Below are positions 9,801 through 15,471 of a stretch of 31,913 nucleotides of DNA, piece after piece. Source of the DNA: a virus; IMG/VR virus record IMGVR_UViG_3300009001_000048, positions 1 through 31,913 of that record. One strand, 5' to 3'. The notes beneath the pieces are model-generated. The model did no database searches. It saw only the letters and a list, made by a program, of their open reading frames with translations, and was not told where the DNA came from. The first letter of the stretch is position 1. Each line of letters opens with the position of its first letter. The position numbers and the translations under genes were made by a program.

Positions 9801-10419
9801 TTTTGAGCTAAAGTCTGCACTCCAAACAACGAGCTTCTACTTGATTTCGGATAGTGTTGATAGAACAAGGGGACAGATCTACGCACTTAATGATGACACC
9901 AAGAGATTGCAAAACAACCTGGTATTTTTCGTTAACGGTAAACCGACAAAACGAGGAATTATTTACCCCAAAACCTGGTCCTACCTGAGTCTGTCATTTC
10001 CAAATAGACTTAGCTTTGAAGGCACGGTCGGTGCATTAAGGTTTATGAGTCCAATTATGTTTAACAACGTTTCAATTTATGAAACAACAATTGCAGACGA
10101 CGAAGAGCGTTTTGGTTTTAGGCAGTGGTTCTCCGTACGTAATTCTGGCGGACAGGACTTTGATTGGGGATACTGGGCTGGTAAAGAGCTTGTAGGTAAT
10201 GAAGTGGTAGTGATACCCGATGCAGGATTTACCTGGCAAGAGGTGCTATTCCTGGCGGCATCCCAGGTACAAGAGGTTGATGCCGAGGTTATCTACAATG
10301 TATTTACTGGTACATCCAGGATCATTGCTGGTGATGATCAGGTCTTAACAATCAGAGATTATCAATATAATGCTTATAACGAACTAGCATGGTCACAAAA
10401 TACGGTGAGTGCCGTATAA
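6814..10419 (+). CDS. Minor tail protein with lectin-like (LamG/ConA-like) regions (1201 aa)
   Basis: Large structural protein, probably in the tail tip or side fibres. The chosen start is ATG 6814 (MATPLNAYATK), because a promoter -10 ends seven bases before it; the in-frame ATG 6805 would lie inside that promoter. The N-terminus (AEHPLALWALDEQ) has the look of actinophage minor tail proteins. Three regions resemble concanavalin/laminin-G sandwiches: about 286-420 (SLTAEFWVNIE, ALILNGEVV, LIDSVAIYPYE), about 515-663 (KISMFVGGSSN, GKIRRISFCNARN) and about 939-1100 (LVFFVNGKPTKRG, FNNVSIYETTIAD). Such folds commonly bind carbohydrate, so a role in cell-wall glycan recognition is plausible but inferred. 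No enzyme motif was seen. It is not coupled to the upstream fibre, having its own promoter, and ends just before a tandem promoter for the next gene. Confidence 0.7.
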   Translation: MATPLNAYATKVFAEHPLALWALDEQLDYISLFPSASQDLSTWLNLGVDSVVDATDQNVFEIPPPTAPLPDVPVNGIIASAGNGGFVSMVSPFTLQPTDFSDKIKTFSFGLYCYTYSKLLNVKVGYTYTDLGTGQSVPPILKPAAIGSSLAWSFVSETFTVPSNFEDLKLVIEIEYNFTADNDEFVLVGLTAGQWAEEFQLKSYGIAIDDLPTGLNLPAQKAVEAFSYGFDSVPGYYIVDNNYLYSRNNGTPIVYGSSNSTKLTPIANCPSLVVPGMGFLNESGRYNSLTAEFWVNIENNSSEPRRIFGPISSTDGLYADGPYIKIKVDGNTAAHYVGTWNRPMLISFIYSAKRMALILNGEVVIDQQINASTISLPERIDQGNEQDWLGFYAYDDVPSILIDSVAIYPYEVPAIVAKRRWVYGQGVEYPANLKGINSANSVVADFSVAKYARNYYFPSSAGWESGIVENLVIDRDNLVSPSHPLPLFNFSAKSESEWFSELEDAQDILTDPYISLRPNTDWSNVEGHMYYDNINFLQEDTKAFYGIFETSFDSMLRETLFELTSTITSNKISVYLENNVISYVLSIKQSDGTFSEEVLYSALGQRVGDRFLVGLDLEKFVRYYGNKVASFFGSKRKISMFVGGSSNLSNTFNGKIRRISFCNARNLVKIQHFFSERGVPVDYENVFDLFTGGVYDAGDEYFGNDSNYWSLILDGGDPYDFVTISTEEHTATYNLVPKFELGNFVLDIATSSYWENYVPLSYFAKDVPDAYGQPRQKLDFLQFNFDFLRANSFDGDYFNTNGSVVKAYVSFQPISSGANALPGSLSTVKLHKNNSVVPGSEWVNSKYEVLEGTVIYPPSGTNFNQLSINVHLEIVVDGVNSNPFRLKSLQLSSQAFGAFSNKIGSRFGADIIPFTKKGNYFEYQTAPAFSIYKGSTPYMYLTDNSGFKISGNYESSPIKGISMPINKDAADFYKLSNIQMCLRYDEELMPEVPVKLFELKSALQTTSFYLISDSVDRTRGQIYALNDDTKRLQNNLVFFVNGKPTKRGIIYPKTWSYLSLSFPNRLSFEGTVGALRFMSPIMFNNVSIYETTIADDEERFGFRQWFSVRNSGGQDFDWGYWAGKELVGNEVVVIPDAGFTWQEVLFLAASQVQEVDAEVIYNVFTGTSRIIAGDDQVLTIRDYQYNAYNELAWSQNTVSAV

Positions 10420-10430
10420 TGTGGTATAAT
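10415..10430 (+). promoter_or_regulatory. Tandem TATAAT; extended -10 TGGTATAAT for the 10438 gene
   Basis: Two TATAAT hexamers lie ten bases apart (10415-10420 and 10425-10430). The first contains the stop codon of the 6814 gene. The second is an extended -10, TG-G-TATAAT (10422-10430), ending seven bases before ATG 10438, the position expected for leaderless transcription. No -35 was recognised. Confidence 0.65.
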
Positions 10431-10437
10431 AGTGGTT

Positions 10438-10818
10438 ATGAATGATAATAAACCACGCTTTCCTGGTCAAATTGGAAAAACAAAAGTTCAGGTTGTAAAC
10501 GAGAACTTCTCTCATTACGGCACTTATGTTTGGATTAAGCCAAACGGAAAAGCTTTTACCGACGGTAACGGTAACGCTCTCTCTATTGAGTCTATGCGAG
10601 GAGATCAGTCACGCATTAAGCAGCTAGAGGATGCGGCAAAGTATTGGGGACAGCCAGAAGGTAAGGCAGAATTTTATGCAAACGCTAAGAAGATTTCAGA
10701 AGAAACTCACAGCGAGCAGGTAGACAGAATGGCTCAAGGACTCATTCCTAACATGAATGATTTAGGTGCAGTCATTGCAGCAAAGCAAACTCTAAAACAG
10801 TATGGAGATGAAGGTTAA
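10438..10818 (+). CDS. Conserved-looking small protein preceding portal (126 aa), function unknown
   Basis: I do not recognise a named family. The protein is soluble, with no membrane segment: a short beta-rich N-terminus (GKTKVQVVNENF, YVWIKPNGKAFTDGNG) and then charged helices (residues about 45-126, including RMAQGLIPNMNDLGAV). The start is taken as ATG 10438: the TATAAT at 10425-10430 is seven bases upstream, and the earlier in-frame GTG 10432 would lie between the -10 and the RNA start. There is no ribosome binding site, consistent with a leaderless message. The stop overlaps the portal start by one base (TAATG), so it is probably translated together with the portal and may act in head assembly or packaging; that role is a guess from position. 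Confidence 0.75.
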   Translation: MNDNKPRFPGQIGKTKVQVVNENFSHYGTYVWIKPNGKAFTDGNGNALSIESMRGDQSRIKQLEDAAKYWGQPEGKAEFYANAKKISEETHSEQVDRMAQGLIPNMNDLGAVIAAKQTLKQYGDEG

Positions 10819-12416
10819 TGGCTCAGGAATGGACTGTCGGTGCAAGAATCGACGACATTGAAAAACAAGACGATGCGTTTAGAAGGCAAGATCCTTTTAT
10901 TAAGTCTTGGGACGAAGTAAGATCCTTTAATGGGTTGGACGCTAACTTTAAGAGACGAGCTGCTAGGGTAGCAAAGAGCGCAGAGCCAACCGAGCAGTAT
11001 CTGAATAATGCTTTGGCCACTTCATCTGGTAGAGATGGTGCCAAGTCTAAAGAGATTAACCCAGGAACTGTATTCCGCAACGGGTACGGAATGTTTGACG
11101 TTATCACGCCCCCATGGAACCTGTACGAGCTAGCTAACTACTATGACACATCTTTTGCTAACCACGCAGCCATTGATGCCAAGGTAGAAAACATTGTTGG
11201 TTTAGGTTATGACTTCGAGGTCTCAAAGAGAACAATGCTCAGGCTAGAGTCTAATCCAGACGGAGAGGCTGTAGAACGTGCTCGTAAAAGAATCGAGAGA
11301 GCAAAGATTGAGCTTCGTGATTGGCTAGAGAATCTTAATGATGATGATTCTTTCACAAATACTATGATGAAGTTCTACACTGACGTACAGGCAACTGGAA
11401 ACGGATTCCTCGAGATTGGCAGGACGGTAAGTGGAGAGATTGGATATCTCGGTCATATTCCAGCTACGACAATGAGAGTTCGTAGACTGAAAGATGGGTA
11501 TGTGCAGATTATTGGTCAGAAGGTTGTTTACTTCCGTAATTTCGGGGCAACCAACAAAAACCCAATCACCACTGATCCACGACCCAATGAGATTATTCAC
11601 TTTAAAGAATACTCTCCGCTAAACACATTCTACGGTGTGCCAGATATCATGTCTGCAATTACATCTCTGCACGGAGATCAGCTGGCATCACAGTACAACA
11701 TTGATTACTTTGCCAACAAGGCTGTTCCACGCTATGTAGTTACCCTTAAGGGTGCAAAGCTTTCTGCAGATGCAGAAGATAAGATGTTTAGATTCTTGCA
11801 GACAAACCTTAAGGGGCAGTCGCACAGAACTCTGTACATCCCACTCCCTGGTGATTCAGACAGTAACAAGGTCGAGTTTAAGATGGAGCCAATTGAAAAC
11901 GGTATTCAAGAAGCATCTTTCCGTGAGTATTCAAAACAGAACAGAGACAACGTCCTGATGGCACACCAGGTTCCGCTATCTAAGATTGGTGGATCTGACG
12001 CATCTAATATTGCTTCAGCTTTAGCACAGGATCGTACATTTAAAGAGCAGGTTGCAAGGCCAGCACAAAAGAGCATCGAAAAGATTATGAACAAGATTGT
12101 TCGTGAAAGAACTGACATTATCGAGTTTAAGTTTAATGAGCTGACGTTGACAGATGAAATTGCACAGTCACAGATCCTAGAGCGTTATGTAAAGAACCAG
12201 ATTATGGTTCCTAACGAAGCAAGAGAGATTTTAGGTTTGCCACAAAGATCAGACGGGGACAATCCGTTTGAGCTAACTGGCAGAAGGGCTACCGATGCTA
12301 TTGCTAACCAGCAGGGCAACAGGACAAGAGATGCCGAGCGTAGCAATAATCAATCAGACAGCCCAAGCACAATCTCTGGCAGAAATGCACAGGGTGAAGG
12401 CAGAGCGTCACAATAA
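10818..12416 (+). CDS. Portal protein (532 aa)
   Basis: Forms the dodecameric ring at one capsid vertex through which DNA enters and to which the connector attaches. Length and pattern fit PBSX/HK97-type portals: a charged N-terminal region (about 1-95), the clip and wing region with PPWNLYELANYYDTSFANHA (about 96-115), VENIVGLGYDFEVS, the ATGNGFLEIGRT strand-helix, PNEIIHFKEYSPLNTFYGVPD and a stem helix (about 275-300), then VLMAHQVPLSKIGG (about 376-390) and a basic, Ser/Asn/Gln-rich tail after about residue 470. Start ATG 10818 overlaps the previous stop, with GGAG at 10804-10807. It is followed by the protease and capsid genes, the usual head order. Gene product identity is secure from these motifs and context. 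Confidence 0.88.
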   Translation: MAQEWTVGARIDDIEKQDDAFRRQDPFIKSWDEVRSFNGLDANFKRRAARVAKSAEPTEQYLNNALATSSGRDGAKSKEINPGTVFRNGYGMFDVITPPWNLYELANYYDTSFANHAAIDAKVENIVGLGYDFEVSKRTMLRLESNPDGEAVERARKRIERAKIELRDWLENLNDDDSFTNTMMKFYTDVQATGNGFLEIGRTVSGEIGYLGHIPATTMRVRRLKDGYVQIIGQKVVYFRNFGATNKNPITTDPRPNEIIHFKEYSPLNTFYGVPDIMSAITSLHGDQLASQYNIDYFANKAVPRYVVTLKGAKLSADAEDKMFRFLQTNLKGQSHRTLYIPLPGDSDSNKVEFKMEPIENGIQEASFREYSKQNRDNVLMAHQVPLSKIGGSDASNIASALAQDRTFKEQVARPAQKSIEKIMNKIVRERTDIIEFKFNELTLTDEIAQSQILERYVKNQIMVPNEAREILGLPQRSDGDNPFELTGRRATDAIANQQGNRTRDAERSNNQSDSPSTISGRNAQGEGRASQ

Positions 12417-12439
12417 TTACAATTTTATAAAGATTGTAA
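12417..12439 (+). other. Inverted repeat TTACAAT-9-ATTGTAA upstream of the protease promoter
   Basis: A perfect 7-bp inverted repeat (12417-12423 and 12433-12439), extendable inward by a few T-A pairs, begins directly after the portal stop. No T-run follows, so it is a poor intrinsic terminator on the + strand. It ends seven bases before the extended -10 at 12446, so it could be an operator or an mRNA 3'-end stabiliser. Neither can be decided from sequence. Confidence 0.45.
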
Positions 12440-12445
12440 AAAAGG

Positions 12446-12454
12446 TGCTATAAT
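12446..12454 (+). promoter_or_regulatory. Extended -10 promoter TGCTATAAT for the protease-scaffold-capsid unit
   Basis: TG-C-TATAAT, nine bases before ATG 12464. The predicted RNA start lies two or three bases before that ATG, so the message is nearly leaderless. It is the last recognisable promoter before the major capsid gene and may drive that gene too. There is no clear -35. Confidence 0.65.
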
Positions 12455-12463
12455 TAGGATAGT

Positions 12464-13810
12464 ATGACTATGTTTAAAGCCCATTGGAATACAGAAGGCG
12501 ACGCCGTTCGCCTCTCTATGCCATTCAGTAAAGTTGATGAAGAGAGACGTATCGTCTCTGGTTTCGCTACCCTAGATAACGTAGATCGTCAAAACGACAT
12601 CGTTACTTCCGATGCTTCTCTTAAAGCATTTGAAAAATTCCGTGGTAACATCCGTGAAATGCACCAACCCACTGCAGTTGGTAAAATGGTCAACTTCAAA
12701 GAAGATAAGTACTTTGACCCAGAGTCAAAGAAATTCTATAGCGGTGTTTACGTATCCGCATATGTATCTAAGGGTGCACAAGACACTTGGGAAAAGGTTC
12801 TTGATGGCACTCTTTCTGGTTTCTCTATTGGTGGCAAGATGAACGACTGGGATGATGCATATGACGAAAAGATGGACACACAGATTCGTGTCATTAAAGA
12901 TTACGATCTTGTAGAGCTTTCCCTTGTGGATTCCCCCGCTAACCAGTTTGCCAGCATCCTTTCTGTAGAAAAGGTTGATGGTGTAGACGTCATCAAAGGT
13001 GAAGGCGTCGAGACAGTTCTCGAAAATGTATTTTGGGATGAAGCAAGTGGCTTGGTTATGCTTTCAGAAAACGAGGCTGAGATTAGCCCCACTTCTGGAA
13101 ATGCAATGACTAACATTGGATTTGTTGAGAAAAACGACAATGAAAAACAAGACATGATAAAGTTCTTAGTTGATAGTGCTAAAGGCATTGATTCTTCTAA
13201 GATAACAAAGGAGGTAAGTCCTATGACTGATGAAACAACTAACCTCGAAGAGGTTGTAGAAAAATCAGATGAGGTCGCTCCAGAGGCAGATGCCGCAGCT
13301 GAAAGCGTTGAGGTTGTCGAGGAAGCTGTAGCAGTCGAAGAGGCTGTTACAGTCGAGAAGGCAGACGATGCTGAAGCAGAGGTCGAGGTTGAGAAGGCCG
13401 AGACTACTGATGACGCCGAATCAGTCGAAAAAGCTGACGAGGTTGTTGAAGAAGCTGCTGAGGTGTCCAAGTCAGATGACGTTGCTGCTAACGCAGTTGC
13501 CGATATCAAAGACACTATCACATCAGCCTTTAGCGATCTAGCAGATACCGTAAAGGCGTTACACGCCGAGGTAGATGCACTAAAGAAGTCAATTACTGGA
13601 GTATCCGAAGAGATCTCTGCAGCCAAGCAGGAGATTTCAGAAACAAAGGGCCAGTTTGATGAGTTTGGAAAGAGAGTCGATGCTGTAGAGCACGACACAG
13701 CTTTCCGCAAGTCTGGCGATCTTGGCGAGATCGTGCAGGAACAACCAGAAATGGTTGAAAAATCCCTATGGGGCGGTCGTTTCCTCAAAACTGCCGACTT
13801 ATTTAATTAA
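12464..13810 (+). CDS. Prohead protease (XkdF-like) fused to a scaffold domain (448 aa)
   Basis: The N-terminal part (about 1-180) looks like an XkdF/HK97-type prohead serine protease of herpesvirus-protease fold, which trims scaffold and capsid subunits during maturation. Signatures: RRIVSGFATLDNVDRQNDIV, likely catalytic His67 (REMHQP), likely catalytic Ser121 in LSGFSIGGKM, and DLVELSLVDSPANQ. The C-terminal part (about 254-448) is a very acidic E/V/A-rich stretch followed by a coiled coil (about 345-410) and a conserved-looking end, EKSLWGGRFLKTADLFN. This is typical scaffold architecture, so one gene carries both functions. An internal in-frame start at codon 254 has an excellent ribosome binding site. 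ATG 12464 was chosen as nearest the predicted RNA start; ATG 12470 is an alternative. The protease call is strong, the scaffold call is well supported by composition and position before the capsid gene. Confidence 0.85.
   Translation: MTMFKAHWNTEGDAVRLSMPFSKVDEERRIVSGFATLDNVDRQNDIVTSDASLKAFEKFRGNIREMHQPTAVGKMVNFKEDKYFDPESKKFYSGVYVSAYVSKGAQDTWEKVLDGTLSGFSIGGKMNDWDDAYDEKMDTQIRVIKDYDLVELSLVDSPANQFASILSVEKVDGVDVIKGEGVETVLENVFWDEASGLVMLSENEAEISPTSGNAMTNIGFVEKNDNEKQDMIKFLVDSAKGIDSSKITKEVSPMTDETTNLEEVVEKSDEVAPEADAAAESVEVVEEAVAVEEAVTVEKADDAEAEVEVEKAETTDDAESVEKADEVVEEAAEVSKSDDVAANAVADIKDTITSAFSDLADTVKALHAEVDALKKSITGVSEEISAAKQEISETKGQFDEFGKRVDAVEHDTAFRKSGDLGEIVQEQPEMVEKSLWGGRFLKTADLFN
13207..13225 (+). 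promoter_or_regulatory. Internal ribosome binding site and ATG for a nested scaffold protein
   Basis: AAAGGAGGT at 13207-13215 is a near-perfect match to the 16S rRNA anti-Shine-Dalgarno. It is followed after seven bases by ATG 13223, which is in frame with the protease-scaffold gene (codon 254). It is stronger than the site before most other genes here and falls at the boundary between protease and scaffold regions. Confidence 0.75.
13223..13810 (+). CDS. Nested capsid scaffolding protein from internal start (195 aa)
   Basis: Predicted separate product made from codon 254 of the protease-scaffold gene. It begins MTDETTNLEEVVEKSDEV, is strongly acidic for about 90 residues with repeated VEK/EEA/EKA units, then forms a probable coiled coil (KALHAEVDALKKSITGVSEE and following) and ends in the short basic and aromatic segment KSLWGGRFLKTADLFN. 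Lambda makes its scaffold Nu3 from a start inside protease gene C, so a nested scaffold has precedent. Here the supporting signal is the strong internal ribosome binding site at 13207-13215. It would let the phage make many scaffold copies per protease copy. The C-terminal end probably contacts the capsid protein. Expression as a separate protein is inferred. Confidence 0.6.
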   Translation: MTDETTNLEEVVEKSDEVAPEADAAAESVEVVEEAVAVEEAVTVEKADDAEAEVEVEKAETTDDAESVEKADEVVEEAAEVSKSDDVAANAVADIKDTITSAFSDLADTVKALHAEVDALKKSITGVSEEISAAKQEISETKGQFDEFGKRVDAVEHDTAFRKSGDLGEIVQEQPEMVEKSLWGGRFLKTADLFN

Positions 13811-13821
13811 GTAAATCACTT

Positions 13822-13830
13822 AGGAGGTGA
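13822..13830 (+). promoter_or_regulatory. Full-consensus Shine-Dalgarno of the major capsid gene
   Basis: AGGAGGTGA is fully complementary to the 16S rRNA 3' end and lies three bases before ATG 13834, or about seven counted from the AGGAGG core. It is the strongest site in the window and fits the need for hundreds of capsid copies. A small inverted repeat, TAAGT (13808-13812) and ACTTA (13818-13822), sits just ahead of it. Confidence 0.8.
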
Positions 13831-13833
13831 CAA

Positions 13834-14964
13834 ATGTCGGAAGAGATCAAGAAAAACCAGCCCAGCGATGGAGGTCTAGGTGACCCCAATCCTGGTAACT
13901 TCCAAGCCCAAGGTGGATTCGCATCTGGTGGCGTTGGAGGCGTATCAACGCCTGGAGCTGACACACTTGGTAACATTCCTACCGCCGAGTTCGGTGTAAC
14001 TACTGGTCCAAACGCAGTAAGCCCTTCGGGTGATGCAGCTAGTGGTATTCTCCGTCCCGAGCAAGCACGTCGTTTTATCGACTACGTGTGGGATGGCACC
14101 GTTCTCGCCAAGGATGGTCGTCGCGTAACTATGCGAGCCAACACAATGGAACTCGAGAAGGTAAATGTCGGGGAGCGCGTTATTCGCGCTGCTGCACAGG
14201 GTATTGGTGACTACACCAACACTGGTGCTACTTTCAGCAAGGTCGAACTTACTACAAAGAAGATTCGTCTTGACTGGGAGGTCTCGGCTGAGGCTCTCGA
14301 AGACAACATTGAAGGTGATGCACTAGAGGACCACCTGGTCCGTCTAATGACCAACGCCTTCGCTAACGATATTGAAGACCTAGCCATTAATGGTGACGGT
14401 ACAACAGGTAACTTCTTGTCCATCATGGACGGCTTTGTAAACAAGGCCACCACTGGCGGCGCACACGAGTCTGTTGTAACTGTTTCCGACGATGAGTGGA
14501 CTCCAAGCGTTATGCAAGACATCATTCTGGCTATGCCACGTAAGTACCGCGCACTTAAGAACAACCTTAAGTTCTACGCAGGTACTGACGCATTCCAGGG
14601 TATTGTCAAGAACAACGGTACACTCGCTGACGCAGTTGCTGAGGCTATTGCTGGACAGGTTCCAGGTAGCACCCAGGCTAACCGTCAGTCCTACCTTGAT
14701 GGCGTTGGCCAGACATTCGGTGGTGCTCGCACCACTCGTGTTCTCGGCGTTGACGTCATGGAGGTTCCTTACTACCCAGCAGGTTATGTAGACCTTACAT
14801 TCCCCGCTAACCGTATTTGGGGCTTCCAGCGCGACATCACGGTCAACCGTGAGTACGTTGCTAAGAAGGACACAATCGAGTACACCGTATTCGTTCGCTT
14901 CGGTATCCAGTGGGAGGAAGAGGACGCTATTGCATTTGCCGATGCAGCAGCAGACGCTTCTTAA
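13834..14964 (+). CDS. Major capsid protein, HK97 fold (376 aa)
   Basis: Shell-forming protein. A low-complexity Gly/Pro/Ser N-terminal arm (about 1-70) precedes the folded domain, which starts near ASGILRPEQARRFIDYVWDG. Features typical of HK97-like capsids: the long central helix region LEDHLVRLMTNAFANDIEDLAINGDG (about 160-186, here cut into two parts in the text by position), a beta strand region LTTKKIRLDWEVSAEALEDN (about 138-157), and the P-domain end TVNREYVAKKDTIEYTVFVR followed by an acidic tail. All 19 arginines use CGN codons, unlike most neighbours, indicating selection for high expression. It has the best ribosome binding site in the window and is closed by a strong terminator. 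It follows the protease-scaffold gene directly, the standard arrangement. The N-terminal arm might be trimmed by the protease; no cleavage site can be fixed from sequence. Confidence 0.92.
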   Translation: MSEEIKKNQPSDGGLGDPNPGNFQAQGGFASGGVGGVSTPGADTLGNIPTAEFGVTTGPNAVSPSGDAASGILRPEQARRFIDYVWDGTVLAKDGRRVTMRANTMELEKVNVGERVIRAAAQGIGDYTNTGATFSKVELTTKKIRLDWEVSAEALEDNIEGDALEDHLVRLMTNAFANDIEDLAINGDGTTGNFLSIMDGFVNKATTGGAHESVVTVSDDEWTPSVMQDIILAMPRKYRALKNNLKFYAGTDAFQGIVKNNGTLADAVAEAIAGQVPGSTQANRQSYLDGVGQTFGGARTTRVLGVDVMEVPYYPAGYVDLTFPANRIWGFQRDITVNREYVAKKDTIEYTVFVRFGIQWEEEDAIAFADAAADAS

Positions 14965-14982
14965 TCACTAGATCATTTAGTT

Positions 14983-15020
14983 GGGGGCAGGGGTTAATTC
15001 CTCTGCCCCCCTCTAATTTA
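14983..15020 (+). terminator. Intrinsic terminator after the capsid gene
   Basis: GGGGGCAGGGG (14983-14993) pairs with CCTCTGCCCCC (15000-15010) over 11 bp with one G-T pair, around a TTAATT loop. A T-rich but interrupted tail (CTCTAATTTA) follows. The stem is very stable, the U-tract only moderate. It lies 18 bases after the capsid stop and just before a new promoter. Confidence 0.8.
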
Positions 15021-15023
15021 TTC

Positions 15024-15032
15024 TGTTATAAT
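15024..15032 (+). promoter_or_regulatory. Extended -10 promoter TGTTATAAT for the connector operon
   Basis: TG-T-TATAAT directly after the capsid terminator. The RNA would start near 15040, leaving a leader of about ten bases that contains most of the ribosome binding site GGGAGG (15039-15044) of ATG 15050. It probably serves the genes from 15050 to 18072. No -35 was recognised. Confidence 0.7.
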
Positions 15033-15049
15033 ATATGTGGGAGGAAAAA

Positions 15050-15469
15050 ATGACATCAGAAAACATTGTGCCAGCTACCTTAGTAGCTGACGAACCATTG
15101 ATTCCAAAAGAGACAGCAGAAAAGCTACAAGATTATTTAGAAAACAAAAAGACTTCTGAGCACCTGGAAGAGACAACAGCCATCACTGTACCAAACAAGG
15201 GTGGTAAGAAAAAGTCTTCTCTGGGTGGGGTAGCCAATAGCGATACTATTGGTCTAGCAGAAGAACCTGCTAAAAAGCCAGCCACAAAGGCTAAGGCAAA
15301 AAAGGCAACCGTTGCTATTTATTCAGAAAGAAATATGCGATGGAGCGACGTGGGAGAGATTAAAAAAGGGTATAACATTGTGTCTCCACAAGCAGCTGAA
15401 AAATGGCTCACACGTAAGCATGTGAGAGAGGCTACGCCAGAAGAGGTTGCTTCAGAATATGGAGCATAG
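15050..15469 (+). CDS. Small head-proximal protein with Lys/Ala linker (139 aa), function unknown
   Basis: Two parts: an acidic N-terminal half (about 1-60) and a compact C-terminal domain (about 92-139, ATVAIYSERNMRWSDVGEIK, KGYNIVSPQAAEKWLTRKHV, ending EEVASEYGA), joined by a basic linker rich in lysine and alanine (KKPATKAKAKKATV). I do not recognise a named family. Start is ATG 15050, five bases after GGGAGG; the earlier in-frame ATG 15035 lies only two bases past the -10 and could not be on the RNA. Position between capsid and connector genes suggests a head decoration, minor capsid or connector function. The basic linker could touch packaged DNA, but this is a guess. Confidence 0.75.
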   Translation: MTSENIVPATLVADEPLIPKETAEKLQDYLENKKTSEHLEETTAITVPNKGGKKKSSLGGVANSDTIGLAEEPAKKPATKAKAKKATVAIYSERNMRWSDVGEIKKGYNIVSPQAAEKWLTRKHVREATPEEVASEYGA

Positions 15470-15471
15470 AC

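Noticed and set aside
12901-13788. A 295-codon open frame on the minus strand
   Set aside because: It lies wholly opposite the scaffold region, whose GAA/GCT/GTT-rich codons rarely give stops on the other strand. The product is a Ser/Thr/Ala-rich string with no domain pattern, and no promoter or ribosome site was seen.
15035-15049. ATG 15035 as the start of the small head-proximal gene
   Set aside because: It is two bases past the TATAAT and would not be on the transcript. GGGAGG points to ATG 15050.
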